Assembly: GCA_023387335.1 (NCBI GenBank)
Contig: JAEWIF010000073.1
Coordinates: forward strand, 29,981 to 93,980
DNA from: Pseudomonadota bacterium
GTDB taxonomy: Bacteria; Pseudomonadota; Gammaproteobacteria; Burkholderiales; Burkholderiaceae_C
Length of the DNA stretch: 64,000 nucleotides
Reading direction: 5' to 3'
The translations under genes were made by a program, and so were the position numbers. Shown here one piece after another: positions 16,323 to 26,075 of this stretch. Position 1 is the stretch's first letter. Each line of letters starts with the position of its first letter. The notes below the pieces were generated by a model. It worked only from the letters and a program-made list of their open reading frames with translations, was not told where the DNA came from and made no database searches.

Positions 16323-19300
16323 GCCTCGGCCTCCATGTCGAGGCCCGCGAAGAGACGATCCATCGCCTCGATCAACGCTCGCGGCGGACGCTCCAGGTGC
16401 AGCCCGCGCCCCGCCGCGGACGCACCGCGCAGGAACACGTACACCGCCCCGCCCACGTGCCGGTCGTAGTCATAGTCGGGCAAGCGCGCGCGCAGCAACC
16501 GGTGCAGCGCGAACAGGTACAGCGCGTACTGCAGTTCGTACCGGTGACGCAGCACTTCCTCGCGCATCGCATGCGCGGTGTAGGCCGCGTCGTTCGGGCC
16601 CAGCCAGTTCGACTTGTAGTCCGCGACGTAGTAGCGGCCCTCGTGCTCGAACACCAGGTCGATGAAGCCCTTGAGCATGCCGTTGAGCTGCTGCGGCGCG
16701 AGCGGCGGCCGCGCCTGCGCGCCCAGCGTGTGGCGCGTCACCAGCGCATCCAGCGCCGAAGCGTTCACGCCCTGGGCGGCGATCCAGAACTCCATCTCGG
16801 CCTGGTAGGACCGCAAGCCGGCCGGCGCGACCGGCGTGCTGCCCGGCACCAGCGCCGACAACTCCATCGGCGCGTGCAGCCAGCCCGCGAACCACTCGCG
16901 CAGCACCTCCTCGTGCGCAGCCCATGGCGCGGGCCGCGCACGCCGCGCGATCTGCGCCTGCCAGTCAGACGGAGCGGCGGCCACCGCGGCGAAGCCTTCG
17001 CGGCCGGCCCACTCCAGCAGGTCGTGCAGGAACGTGCCCGCCGCCGCGCCGCGCGGAAAGGCGTGCATCCCGCCTTGCGCAGGCGCGACCGCCACGCGCG
17101 CGGCCGGCTCGCTCGCCTCTTCCTCGAGGTAGTTCGCCTCCTGCGCGGACTGCGGCGCCGAGGCGCCCGCCGGCCCCGCGAGCAGGCGCGAATAGCTCGC
17201 GATCCACCAGCGCTCGCGCTGCGCCTGCGCGTGCAATGCATCGCCCGGCAGCAGCGCCGTGGGCGCGGCGGGTGCGTACTTCTCTTGCGATTCCAGCAGC
17301 GGCGACGCGATGGAGGCCGCCTCGCATCCGGCGAGCGCGCGCTCCAGCAGCGCACGCAGTTGCCCCGGCTCAGGCGCGCGGCCCTCGTCCAGCAGCCAGC
17401 CGATCGCCGTTTTCGGCCAGGCCTCGGCCGGCGCGAGACCGATCCAGGTCGCATGCCGCGCCCGCGTGAGCGCCACGTACAGCTTGCGCAGGTCCTCGCC
17501 CAACCGCTCGCGATCGGCGCGTTCCACCGCTTCAGCATCGGGCCGCAGCGACAGGTGCGCGCGGCCTTCGTCGTCGCGCCAGCGCAGCGGCAGCGAGTCG
17601 CCGCTTTCGGGCCGGCACGCCACCGCGAACGGCACGAACACCAGCGGGTACTCCAGGCCCTTGGACTTGTGCACCGTCACCACCTTGAGCAGGTCGGCGT
17701 CGCTTTCCAGGCGCACCTGCCGCTCCTCGGCCGTGACCAAGTCCTCCTCGCGCTGCTCGGCCAGCCAGCGCACCAGCGCATGCTCGCCCTGCAGCTGCGC
17801 GCTGGCTTCCTGCAGCAGCTCCGACAGGTGCAGCAGGTCGGTGAGCTGGCGTTCGTCGTCCTGGGCCAGCAGCCGAGCGGGCACGTCGAAGTCGTGCAGC
17901 AGCCGCCGCAGCATCGGCAGCACGCCCTGGCGCCGCCACTGGCGCTGGTAGTCGTGGAACTGCTCGACGCGTTCCTCCCAGTGCAGCTCGTCCTGGTTCA
18001 GGCGCTCCAGCGCGGACCAGTCCAGCGCCAGCAGGCGCGTGCCCAGCGCCGAGCGCAACCGGCGCGCGTCGTCGGGTTCGGCGCAGGCCTGCAGCAGCCG
18101 TTGCACCTCGGCAGCCGCGGGGCTGTGGAACACCGAGCTCTGGTCGGAGAGGTAGACGCTTCGCACGCCGCGCTGGCGCAGCGCGTCCCGCACCGCGGAA
18201 GCCTCGATGCCGTTGTTCACCAGCACCGCGATGTCGCGCGGCCGCAGCGGGTGGAGGGCGCCCTCTTCCGCGAACCCGGCCTGCCCTTCCCGGCCCAGGT
18301 TGAGCAAGCGCACGACTTCGGTCGCGCACGCCGCCGCCATCGCCTCGCGATACGCCGACACGCCCAGGGTCGCGCCGGGATCGTGGCACCACGCGGTGAG
18401 CGCCGGCGCGTCCTGGCCTCCAACCTGCCAGCGCTCGCCGCGACCGCGTGCGGCCACCGGCAGGAACGGCAAGGGATCGCCACGCTCGTTGCGGAAGAGG
18501 AACGCGCCCGGCCCTTGTCGCTGCTCGGCGGCCGCGAACAGGTGGTTGACCGCATCGACCATCTCGCGGCTCGACCGGTGGTTGGTGCCCAGCGTGTACA
18601 GCCGCCCTTCGGTGTCGGCGCGCGCCGCCAGGTAGGTGTGGATGTCCGCGCCTCGGAAACCGTAGATCGCCTGCTTGGGATCGCCGATCAGCACCATGGC
18701 CGCGCCCGGCGCGTCGCCATAGATGCGGCGGAAGATGCCGTACTGCACCGGGTCCGTGTCCTGGAACTCGTCGACCAGGGCGACGGGGAACTGGCGGCGG
18801 ATCAGCGCGGCCAGGCGATCGCCACGCCCTTCCTCGTGCAGCGCGCGATGCAGCTGCACCAGCAGGTCGTCGAAGCCCATCTCGGCGCGCCGTCGCTGTT
18901 CCTGCGCAAGGCGCTCGGCGACCCAGCGCGCCGCGTGCGCGAGGACGGCGTCGCGGCCCTCGGGCAACGCGTTCAGCTGCTCGCGCAGGTCTTCCATCGC
19001 GTGCAGCGCCGGGTGCTCGAAAGGCTGGCCGACCTTCCACGCATCCTGCAGGCCGGCCGGCGTCAGCCGCTTCCACGCGCTGCTGCCGTCCTTGAGCGGC
19101 CACACCGCGTCGCCGCGCGCCCACTCGCCCAGGCAGGACAGCCATTCATGGAAATACGCGGGCCGCAGCTTGTTCCCGTGGACCTGCTTGGCGGCGCAGG
19201 CCTTGTCGAGCAGGTCCTTCAACTCCTCCGCCCACGCGCCCCAGGGCGCCTTGAGTTCGGCCAGCCGACGCGTCGCTTCTTCATGCGCCTCGCGCAGCGA

Positions 19301-19960
19301 CACCGCCGGCTCCGGCGCGGGATCGAGCCGATCCGCGTGCGGCAGCAAACCCTTGAGCGCCTTGCGCAAGGCATTCGGCCCCGGCCACCACTCGCTCACG
19401 CGCTGCGCCTCCTGCGGCGGCAGCGGATAGAAGAAGGTGCGCCAGTGGTCGCGCACCGCTTCGTCCAGCAGCTCGCCCGGATCGGCCTGCAGCGTCTGCG
19501 TGAACAGGCTGCCGCTATCGAACGCGTGCTCGCGCAGCATGCGGTAGCACCAGCCGTGGATGGTGTCCACGGCGGCCTCGTCCATCCACTCCGCCGCCAG
19601 CTGCAGCCGGCGCGCGCAGGCGGGCCAGGCCTGCGGCGGCCAGGCCATCAGCAGGTCGTGCAGCAGGTCCTCGCCGGCCGGCCGCGGCGCCACCTCGGAA
19701 GGATCGCGACGGAACGCCAGCGCGGCCTCGGCCAGGCGAGCCCGGATGCGGTCCCGCAGCTCCTGGGTCGCGGCCTCGGTGAAGGTGACGACCAGGATCT
19801 CCGGCGGCGTGAGCGGCGCGGCGGTTTCATGCCCCAGCACCAGGCGCAGGTAGAGGGCCGCGATCGTGTAGGTCTTGCCCGTGCCGGCGCTGGCCTCGAT
19901 CAGCGCATTGCCGTCCAGCGGCAGCGCCAGCGGGTCGAGCTTGCGGGGTGCGGTGCTCAT
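16319..19960 (-). CDS. recB: Exodeoxyribonuclease V subunit beta (RecB)
   Basis: The 1,213-residue RecB is the 3'-5' helicase and nuclease subunit. Walker A is ASAGTGKT (residues 23-30), followed by UvrD-type motifs including VDEFQDTDPVQYGIFRRIYG, GDPKQAIYGFRGAD and VTVHKSKGLEYPLVFVP. The C-terminal nuclease domain has the catalytic pattern GFIDLVF with VADYKSNW, where the Asp and Lys residues coordinate Mg2+. The ATG at 19960 is used because it gives the usual start just before Walker A and a four-base ATGA overlap with recC; upstream in-frame sequence is recC shadow. Partners are RecC and RecD. Confidence 0.96.
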   Translation of the reverse strand: MSTAPRKLDPLALPLDGNALIEASAGTGKTYTIAALYLRLVLGHETAAPLTPPEILVVTFTEAATQELRDRIRARLAEAALAFRRDPSEVAPRPAGEDLLHDLLMAWPPQAWPACARRLQLAAEWMDEAAVDTIHGWCYRMLREHAFDSGSLFTQTLQADPGELLDEAVRDHWRTFFYPLPPQEAQRVSEWWPGPNALRKALKGLLPHADRLDPAPEPAVSLREAHEEATRRLAELKAPWGAWAEELKDLLDKACAAKQVHGNKLRPAYFHEWLSCLGEWARGDAVWPLKDGSSAWKRLTPAGLQDAWKVGQPFEHPALHAMEDLREQLNALPEGRDAVLAHAARWVAERLAQEQRRRAEMGFDDLLVQLHRALHEEGRGDRLAALIRRQFPVALVDEFQDTDPVQYGIFRRIYGDAPGAAMVLIGDPKQAIYGFRGADIHTYLAARADTEGRLYTLGTNHRSSREMVDAVNHLFAAAEQRQGPGAFLFRNERGDPLPFLPVAARGRGERWQVGGQDAPALTAWCHDPGATLGVSAYREAMAAACATEVVRLLNLGREGQAGFAEEGALHPLRPRDIAVLVNNGIEASAVRDALRQRGVRSVYLSDQSSVFHSPAAAEVQRLLQACAEPDDARRLRSALGTRLLALDWSALERLNQDELHWEERVEQFHDYQRQWRRQGVLPMLRRLLHDFDVPARLLAQDDERQLTDLLHLSELLQEASAQLQGEHALVRWLAEQREEDLVTAEERQVRLESDADLLKVVTVHKSKGLEYPLVFVPFAVACRPESGDSLPLRWRDDEGRAHLSLRPDAEAVERADRERLGEDLRKLYVALTRARHATWIGLAPAEAWPKTAIGWLLDEGRAPEPGQLRALLERALAGCEAASIASPLLESQEKYAPAAPTALLPGDALHAQAQRERWWIASYSRLLAGPAGASAPQSAQEANYLEEEASEPAARVAVAPAQGGMHAFPRGAAAGTFLHDLLEWAGREGFAAVAAAPSDWQAQIARRARPAPWAAHEEVLREWFAGWLHAPMELSALVPGSTPVAPAGLRSYQAEMEFWIAAQGVNASALDALVTRHTLGAQARPPLAPQQLNGMLKGFIDLVFEHEGRYYVADYKSNWLGPNDAAYTAHAMREEVLRHRYELQYALYLFALHRLLRARLPDYDYDRHVGGAVYVFLRGASAAGRGLHLERPPRALIEAMDRLFAGLDMEAEA

Positions 19961-22900
19961 GCGCCGTTGCCCTCTTCGGCGGGCGGCTTGCCCACCGCAT
20001 CGAGCATGGGCTGCAGCAGCTCGCGCACGTGGCGCCTGAACTCGCCGCCGGCCCACAGCGAATCGAACCCGGGATGCGCGCGCTCCAGCGCGATCGCCGA
20101 GTCGCGTTGCCGTCCCTTGGCCTCGGGCTCGATCTGTTTGCGGTGGCAATCGCGTGCGGCGTCCTCCGCGCGCGATTCATCGCCTCCCCGCTCCATCGAC
20201 TTCAGCCACACCGCGGCGACCTGCACGTCGAACGGCAGCGGCTTGCGCATGCCTTCCTGCCAGGCCTGCAGCAGCGTGTCCCAGTGCGACAGCGCCTCTT
20301 CCGGCGACAGCGCACGGAAGGCGGCGGCGCCCGCCTTGCTCAGCACGATCGTGGTCAGCGGCTCGCCGCCCAGGTGCCCGGCCAGGTGCGCCACCCAGTA
20401 CGGCAGCAAACGCTCGTGGCGCCAGCTGCGACCGTCCACCAGGCCGCTGAACTCAAGCACGAGGCGCGCGCGGCCCTGCCCGCCGGCGCGCAGGCCGTCG
20501 AGCCAGTCCTCCACGCGCAGCGAACCGCCTTCGTATTGCACGGGCTGGTCGTCCAGCCGCCGCGGCCAGTCGCCGAGCGCGCCCGCGTAGCGCTGGAACA
20601 AGCGCTCCATCGGTTCGGCCAGTTCCTCCTGCACCTGCTGCGCGAAGGCGCCGTGCGGCAGCTGGCCGCGGCGCGCGATGCGATCGAGCTGCGTGCGCAG
20701 CGCGGCTTCGCGGTCCAGGCCCGCATCGACCGCCGTGCGCTGCACGCGGATCAGCTCGGTCTGCAGCTTCCAGTGCTCCAGCCCGTCCAGCCCGAACGGC
20801 TCCTCGTCCTGCGCCACCGGGTCGTCCCCGCGGAACGAGACGCCCAGTCGCTGCTGCAGGAACGCCTTCGCCGGATGCTTGAGGAAGTCGCCGATCTGCT
20901 TGAGCGTCAGCGGCTGCGGCGTCGGCATGGGCGCCAGCTCCGCGGCCGTGGACGTCGGCGCCGCGCCCTGGAGGCTGGCGCGCCACTCGCGCGCATAACT
21001 GAACAGGCCCGGCGTACTGCCGTCGAAATAGGCCGGATGGAAAGGCTGGAGCCGGTGGTGCGTGGTGAGCGCGTCCAGCAGCGCGTCGCCGCCCCAGCCC
21101 GCCGCGAGGTGGTCGCGCAGCTGCGCCACCAGCACCGAAGGCGGACGCTCCTGGTTGTCCTGCGCGCTGCGCCCCACCCAGCTGATGTGCAGGTGCTCGC
21201 GCGCCGACAGCAGCGCTTCCAGGAACAGGTAGCGGTCGTCCTCGCGCCGCGAGCGGTCGCCCGGCCGGTGGTCGCCGGCCATCAGGTCGAAGTCCATGGG
21301 CGTGCGGCTGCGCGGATAGTCGCCGTCGTTCATGCCCAGCAGCGCCACGCGGCGGAACGGGATCGCGCGCATCGGCATCAGCGACGCGAACGTGACGCCG
21401 CCGGCGAAGAACGGCTGCTGCAACGCGGGCGGCTCCAGCGCCGCCAGCCAGTGCTCGCGCACCACGGCCAGCGGCAGCGGCTCCACCAGCCCCGCGGCGG
21501 CGCAGGCGCCCTCCCACTCGTCGAGCGCCGCGCGTGCGCGCAGCAGCGTGAGGCCCTCCGAACTCCCGTCGGGCGCCATGAAGAATTCATCGAGCAACCC
21601 GCGCAGCGTCGCGGCCCATCTGGCGGGCGCCGCCGGCTCGCGCAGCGCGTTCCACAGCGACTCCAGCGACTGCGCCAGCCGCACCAGCGGCCCGAGCAGC
21701 GCCGCTTCCAGCCCGCCCACGCCCGGCATCGGCTCGATGCCGTCCCAGGCCTCGCCCGCGCCGACCGCGTAACCCAGCACCATGCGGCGCAGGCCGAACG
21801 ACCAGCTGTTCTGCTCCAGGTCGGCCGGCAATGCCAGCGATTCGCGGTGCGCGGCATGCAGGCCCCAGCGCACGCCCGCCGATTCCAGCCAGTGGCGCAC
21901 CAGCGGCAACTGCTCCTCGGCGATGCCGAAGCGCTCGCGCAGCGCGGGCGCCTGCAGCAGATCCAGCACCTCGCCCGCAGCGACGCGCGACTGCGGCAGC
22001 GACAGCAGCCGGTCGAGCGCCGCGATGATCGGCTCGCGCAGGCGCTGGCCGCGGTCCGACAGGCCGAACGGGATGTAGCGGTCGTCGTCGCGCTCCACCC
22101 GCCCGAACACCGCCTGCACGTGCGCGGCGTAGTCGGCCACGTCCGGGACCATCACGATGACGTCGCGCGGGCGCAGCGTGGGATCGGCGCTGAACGCGGC
22201 GAGCAGGTGGTCGTGCAGGATCTCGACTTCGCGCTGGCGGCCGTGGGCGATGTGGAAGGCGATCGAGCGGTCGCTCGCCGTGTCCACCGCCGGCCAGTGC
22301 CGGCGCGTCTCGCCCAGCGGGCGCAGCTCGCGGATGTCGTCCTGCAGCTGCCGCAGCAGGCTGTCCTGCGGACCGGCCTCGAACAGGTCGACCCGCTCGC
22401 CGATCGCGGAGAACCGCCCGCGGTAGTCCTGCGGCTGGTCGTAGTCGTCCAGCAGCCGGATGAAATCGCGCCCCTGACGGCCCCAGGCCGCGAGCAGCGG
22501 ATGCGTCGACAGGTGCAGCGTGTCCTCGGAAGGCTCGCCGGTCCAGCCGGGCCGGCGCGACTGGCGCCGCGCCCGCTGCAGCGCCTGCTCGGCGACGATG
22601 TGCGACCAGTCGTGCTCGCAGGGGTTGTGCACGCACAGCAGCACCTGCGACCAGCGCGAGGCCGCGTGCAGCACCTCGAGCGACTGGCGCGGCAGCGTGG
22701 AGATGCCGAACACCGTGATGCGGCGCGCCAGCCCCGCCGGCGCCGCGCCCTGCCAGCCCGCCACCGCGGCGAGGAAACGGCGATGCACCTCGGCCCGGCT
22801 GCTGCTGGCGCCGGCCGCGCCCGCGTCGTCGAGCAGTTCGCGCCACAGCTGCGGCTGCCAGCGCACCGCTTCCGCCACGGGTTCCTCGCGCCCGTCGGGA

Positions 22901-23475
22901 CGCACGAGCACGTCGTCGCCGGCCGCCCAGCGCGCCAGCCAGTCGGCGCGATAGACCTGGTACTGGTCCAGCAGGTCGGCGAGCCGCAACGCGAGCTGGT
23001 GGCGCTTGCGCAGGTCGTCGTCGTCCTCCAGGAACCGCCGCAGCGGCTCGAACGCGGGCCGCTCCAGCAGCGCGGGCAGGAGGCGCATCAATCGCCAGAC
23101 GAGACGCGGCTTGTCGAACGGCGATTCGGCCGGCACCTGGTCGCGGCCCAGGACCGCGCGGTACACGTTCCACAGCGCGCGCGCGGGCAACTCGGTGTCG
23201 ACCGCGGCGGCGATGCCCGCGCCGCCCTGCGCGGGGTCGGCCGCGAGCGACAGCTTGAGCCACTGGGCGATGCCGTTGCTCTGCACCAGCACCTGCTCAT
23301 TCTCCAGCGGGGCGAGCGGATGGCCTCGCATCCAGGCCACCATCAGGTCGCGCAGCGACTCCGGCCGGTTGCCGTGCACGACCATGAAGCCGCCGTCCCA
23401 GCCGGTGGGCGGCGGCGTGTCGAAATCGAATGAGTGTTGCGCGGCGTCGGCGGCGGTCGAGCGGCGGGAAGGCAT
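19957..23475 (-). CDS. recC: Exodeoxyribonuclease V subunit gamma (RecC)
   Basis: The protein has about 1,172 residues and is RecC, the non-catalytic subunit that splits the duplex and recognises Chi. Recognisable parts are VVHGNRPESLRDLMVAWM near the N-terminus, VLVQSNGIAQWLKLSLA, RITVFGISTLPRQSLEVLH, and PFRRVALLGMNDGDYPRS. It is first in the recC-recB-recD operon, with the recB start overlapping its stop. The ATG at 23475 was chosen; an in-frame ATG at 23511 would add 12 residues, and neither has a strong ribosome site. Homologues vary at this end, so the start is uncertain, but the gene is intact. Confidence 0.94.
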   Translation of the reverse strand: MPSRRSTAADAAQHSFDFDTPPPTGWDGGFMVVHGNRPESLRDLMVAWMRGHPLAPLENEQVLVQSNGIAQWLKLSLAADPAQGGAGIAAAVDTELPARALWNVYRAVLGRDQVPAESPFDKPRLVWRLMRLLPALLERPAFEPLRRFLEDDDDLRKRHQLALRLADLLDQYQVYRADWLARWAAGDDVLVRPDGREEPVAEAVRWQPQLWRELLDDAGAAGASSSRAEVHRRFLAAVAGWQGAAPAGLARRITVFGISTLPRQSLEVLHAASRWSQVLLCVHNPCEHDWSHIVAEQALQRARRQSRRPGWTGEPSEDTLHLSTHPLLAAWGRQGRDFIRLLDDYDQPQDYRGRFSAIGERVDLFEAGPQDSLLRQLQDDIRELRPLGETRRHWPAVDTASDRSIAFHIAHGRQREVEILHDHLLAAFSADPTLRPRDVIVMVPDVADYAAHVQAVFGRVERDDDRYIPFGLSDRGQRLREPIIAALDRLLSLPQSRVAAGEVLDLLQAPALRERFGIAEEQLPLVRHWLESAGVRWGLHAAHRESLALPADLEQNSWSFGLRRMVLGYAVGAGEAWDGIEPMPGVGGLEAALLGPLVRLAQSLESLWNALREPAAPARWAATLRGLLDEFFMAPDGSSEGLTLLRARAALDEWEGACAAAGLVEPLPLAVVREHWLAALEPPALQQPFFAGGVTFASLMPMRAIPFRRVALLGMNDGDYPRSRTPMDFDLMAGDHRPGDRSRREDDRYLFLEALLSAREHLHISWVGRSAQDNQERPPSVLVAQLRDHLAAGWGGDALLDALTTHHRLQPFHPAYFDGSTPGLFSYAREWRASLQGAAPTSTAAELAPMPTPQPLTLKQIGDFLKHPAKAFLQQRLGVSFRGDDPVAQDEEPFGLDGLEHWKLQTELIRVQRTAVDAGLDREAALRTQLDRIARRGQLPHGAFAQQVQEELAEPMERLFQRYAGALGDWPRRLDDQPVQYEGGSLRVEDWLDGLRAGGQGRARLVLEFSGLVDGRSWRHERLLPYWVAHLAGHLGGEPLTTIVLSKAGAAAFRALSPEEALSHWDTLLQAWQEGMRKPLPFDVQVAAVWLKSMERGGDESRAEDAARDCHRKQIEPEAKGRQRDSAIALERAHPGFDSLWAGGEFRRHVRELLQPMLDAVGKPPAEEGNGA

Positions 23476-23555
23476 CCTGGGAGATTGGGGCGCGTGCGAG
23501 CGCCCGGGCATCGTACCCGCTCGAGCGGCGGGTCCCTCCCGCGGTCAGACGGCGA

Positions 23556-23663
23556 TCAGCTCGCCCAGAGCGCCACCATCACGACCAGCCAGGCGACGAC
23601 GGCGGCGCCGATGCCCGTCCAGAAATAAGGTGTGCCTACCAGTCCTGCGTCTTCGGGGGCCAT
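23556..23663 (-). CDS. Small single-span membrane protein (35 aa)
   Basis: A short open frame encodes 35 residues: a polar start (MAPEDAGLVGTPYFWTG) and then one strongly hydrophobic helix (IGAAVVAWLVVMVALWAS) to the end. AGGAAG lies about ten bases before the ATG. The frame occupies most of the gap upstream of recC on the same strand. The layout resembles small membrane subunits or regulators, but no family was recognised. The hydrophobic pattern and ribosome site make it more than a chance frame. Confidence 0.5.
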   Translation of the reverse strand: MAPEDAGLVGTPYFWTGIGAAVVAWLVVMVALWAS

Positions 23664-23840
23664 GTTCGTACTTCTTCCTTGGCCCATGGTCGCCACAGCC
23701 GCGAGGCGCGGCCGTAGGACAGGTCTGCGGCCGTGCGTGCGACGAGGCGAGTGCCGGGCTGGCTCGGCGCGGCGGCGTCCTACACGCAGAGCCTCTTCCG
23801 TCGCCTACCGCTCAGGCTGCGCCGCGGCCATGCTCGAGAA

Positions 23841-24116
23841 GTGAACAAGATCAACATCACCCACGACGAACACGACCTGCTGGCCCGCCTGCTGCAGGCT
23901 CGCGGGCGGGACCCCGCCGGCTTCAAGGTGGAGGTGCAGACCGATGGGCTGGTGCGGGTGACCGGCCCGCGCGGCACGGCCTTCTATTCGCGCGACAACT
24001 GGCTGGCGCGCTTCTCGCGCCACCTGGAGAAATCGTTCTTCGACCCGGAAGTGCCGGCGCCCGCCGGCCCGCGCCTGGAACGCAAGGGCGATTCGCGCCT
24101 GCTCGCCCAGGCCTGA
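23841..24116 (+). CDS. Hypothetical small soluble protein
   Basis: The likely product is 91 residues from the GTG at 23841, beginning with NKINITHDEHDLLARLLQ, followed by FKVEVQTDGLVRVTGPRG and FYSRDNWLARFSRHLEKSFF. It is charged, without signal peptide or membrane span. The open frame extends upstream to 23733, but that part is Arg-rich and looks like non-coding GC-rich sequence. No family was recognised. It converges with the DUF1839 gene, with a hairpin between them. Confidence 0.6.
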   Translation: MNKINITHDEHDLLARLLQARGRDPAGFKVEVQTDGLVRVTGPRGTAFYSRDNWLARFSRHLEKSFFDPEVPAPAGPRLERKGDSRLLAQA

Positions 24117-24117
24117 G

Positions 24118-24137
24118 CGCCGGGCCCGCGCCCGGCG
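24118..24137. other. GC-rich hairpin between convergent genes
   Basis: CGCCGGGC-CCGC-GCCCGGCG is a perfect eight-pair stem with a four-base loop. It directly follows the stop codon at 24116 and precedes the end of the convergent DUF1839 gene. There is no T run on either side, so intrinsic termination is uncertain. Confidence 0.4.
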
Positions 24138-24144
24138 GGCCCCA

Positions 24145-25161
24145 TCAAGCGTCGACCAGCAGGTTCGACAGGATCCCCATCCCCCGCTCCCAGTCCGCCG
24201 CCATGCCTTGCAGCAGGTCGTCGGCCGCGAGCGGGCGTCCGGAATTCACGGCGCGCGCACCCTTCAGGATCAGCGTCTTGTTGGCCGAGCCGATAGCCTC
24301 GAATCGTTCGGCGGGCTCCGCCAGTTCCGGATAACCCTGCTGCGCCAGCCAGCGCAGGTTGGCGGCCAGCAGCTCGAAGGCCGCGCCCGCCTGCCGCACC
24401 GAGGCGAAGGCCCACTGGTGGTAGAACGCCAGCCCTTCCGCGCGCATCGCGGGCAGGTTCTGCGCCAGCCGCGCGGAAAAGCGCGAGAACGGATTGGCCC
24501 GCGGCCGCCAGGCGAAGTGCTGCTGCAGCATCTCGAACGACAGGTCCGCCAGGTCCGAGGCCGACCGGCGCACCAGCCGGTCGATGCGCACCACCTCCGC
24601 GAACAGCGGCATGAAGGCCGGATCGGGTTCGGCGTCCAGCCGGAACAGCCGGCGGAAGTCCTCGCCCTCGAGCTCGTAGTAGCCCGCGTTGTGGAAGTAG
24701 CCGAGCCGCTCGCGCCCCAGGTCCAGGTCCGCCATCAGGATGGTGGTCTTGGTGTGGCTGCGGCGGTAGTCGGTACCGGCGGTGTCGGGCAGCCAGAACG
24801 CGTCCGACTCGGTGCTGATCAGCTTGCCGGCGCCCAGGTGCTCCTTCGCATGCTCGATCAGCGGCCGCCAGACGGTGAGCTCCTGCACGTCCACGCCGTA
24901 GAGCGTGCGCAGCTCCGTCAGCGGCGGCTTGAAGAAGGTCCACTGGTCGCCTTCGAAATCCACCGCCACCGTGAACGGCAGCATGGCCAGGGGCTCGAGG
25001 CCCAGCGTGTGCAGGAAGCCGATCCACAGGTCGGCGTAGCAGTTCTTCTCGGGCCAGGCCGCGTTGTCGCCGTGCAGCCCGTGACGCCGGTAGCTCTCCG
25101 GAGTCAGCCCGGGCAGGGCGGCGAGGGTGTTCAAGCGGTCTCCCGTCGTTTGCGACAGCAT
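24145..25161 (-). CDS. DUF1839 family protein
   Basis: The 338-residue protein matches the DUF1839 pattern: LTPESYRRHGLHGDNAAWPE, NCYADLWIGFLHTLGLEPL, FTVAVDFEGDQWTFFKPPL, RRSHTKTTILMADLD, and GYFHNAGYYELEGEDFRRLF. The conserved Cys in NCYADLW and the His/Asp residues suggest an enzyme, but its reaction is unknown. The ATG at 25161 shares one base with the stop of the upstream amino acid:carrier-protein ligase gene, so the two are translationally coupled. DUF1839 genes are recurrent neighbours of such ligases, and a role in using the aminoacylated carrier protein is a reasonable inference. Confidence 0.88.
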   Translation of the reverse strand: MLSQTTGDRLNTLAALPGLTPESYRRHGLHGDNAAWPEKNCYADLWIGFLHTLGLEPLAMLPFTVAVDFEGDQWTFFKPPLTELRTLYGVDVQELTVWRPLIEHAKEHLGAGKLISTESDAFWLPDTAGTDYRRSHTKTTILMADLDLGRERLGYFHNAGYYELEGEDFRRLFRLDAEPDPAFMPLFAEVVRIDRLVRRSASDLADLSFEMLQQHFAWRPRANPFSRFSARLAQNLPAMRAEGLAFYHQWAFASVRQAGAAFELLAANLRWLAQQGYPELAEPAERFEAIGSANKTLILKGARAVNSGRPLAADDLLQGMAADWERGMGILSNLLVDA

Positions 25162-26075
25162 CACGGCCAGAGTTGCTCCCGCACGCGAGCGGGCCAGTCG
25201 GCCGGATCGAAGCCATGCGCCTTGATCAGCGCCAGCGTCACGCGCTCCAGGCCGAAGCCCAGGCAGGCCGTGTGCGCTACCGAGTCGTCGGCGTTGCGGA
25301 TGCCGAACTTCGCGCTGAAGTGGTCCTGGTGCCAGTTGAACGAGCAGATGGCCGTGGGCTTCTCGCGCGAGATCACCGGGCACAGGATCTCGAACTTCAG
25401 GCGCTGCTCGACCTGGCCGGCGGCCATCATCTTGCCGGCGCGGCCGAAGAACGGATCGGAAGCGACGTCGCTCTGCACCGGCAGGCCCAGGCCTTCCAGC
25501 AGCTTGAGGCCGCGCTCCAGCCAGGCATCGCGCCACTGCACCACCTGGTCGGGCCTGCCGACGCGGATGAACTCGCGCATGCGGAAGTGCTGCAGCCGCG
25601 TGGGCTCGTCGGAAGGCTCGTGGCGGAACACCCAGTTCATCACCGTCACCAGCTTGCCGCCCTCGGGCAGCAGGCCGGTGAAGGTGGGATAGACCGGGTA
25701 GCAGGCCGCGGGCGTGAGCATCACGTCGGTGGGCGACAGCAGGTCTTCCCAGCGCTCGCGCGCGTGCACCTTGGCCGAGAGCTCGCGCGCCTCGCGGTCG
25801 TTGCCCATGAAGCTGTGCACCGACCCCGCCAGCTGCGGGAAGTTGTCCATGTAGCCGACCTTCTCGATCATGGCGCGCGCCAGGATGGGCGGGAACATCA
25901 GTTCCTGCGCCTTGTCGGGCGCGGCGATGCGCGTCACCAGGTCGTTGAAGGCCCGCAGGATGTCCTCGAACACGGGACCGCGCCCGTAGGCGCCGCGGAT
26001 GCCGGTGGGCAGGATCAGGCCGTTCTCGATCAGGCCTTCGGTGAATGCTTCGATGTCGTACGTGCGCGCGTCCAT
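25161..26075 (-). CDS. Amino acid:[carrier protein] ligase (truncated seryl-tRNA synthetase homologue)
   Basis: The 304-residue protein is a class II aminoacyl-tRNA-synthetase-like enzyme lacking the tRNA-binding domain. It activates a small amino acid with ATP and transfers it to the phosphopantetheine of a dedicated carrier protein. Class II motif 2 is NWVFRHEPSDEPTRLQHFRM, followed by REFIRVG, and motif 3 is CLGFGLERVTLAL. The Cys in TPAACYPVYP, the Glu in MREFI and the Cys in HTACLGFG fit the Zn2+ ligands known in this family. The specific amino acid (Gly or Ala in studied members) cannot be read off. GGAGG precedes the ATG, and its carrier protein is encoded across the divergent promoter at 27811. 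Confidence 0.92.
   Translation of the reverse strand: MDARTYDIEAFTEGLIENGLILPTGIRGAYGRGPVFEDILRAFNDLVTRIAAPDKAQELMFPPILARAMIEKVGYMDNFPQLAGSVHSFMGNDREARELSAKVHARERWEDLLSPTDVMLTPAACYPVYPTFTGLLPEGGKLVTVMNWVFRHEPSDEPTRLQHFRMREFIRVGRPDQVVQWRDAWLERGLKLLEGLGLPVQSDVASDPFFGRAGKMMAAGQVEQRLKFEILCPVISREKPTAICSFNWHQDHFSAKFGIRNADDSVAHTACLGFGLERVTLALIKAHGFDPADWPARVREQLWP

Noticed and set aside
16190..20590. Very long open frame (over 1,400 codons) on the plus strand opposite recB and recD
   Set aside because: It is rich in Arg, His, Gln and Ala with no recognisable domain, and lies antisense to a well-supported recBD operon. This is the usual shadow of high-GC codon bias.
19948..23433. 1,161-codon open frame on the plus strand opposite recC
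   Set aside because: Low-complexity Arg/His/Gln sequence without a domain; recC is clearly the real gene.
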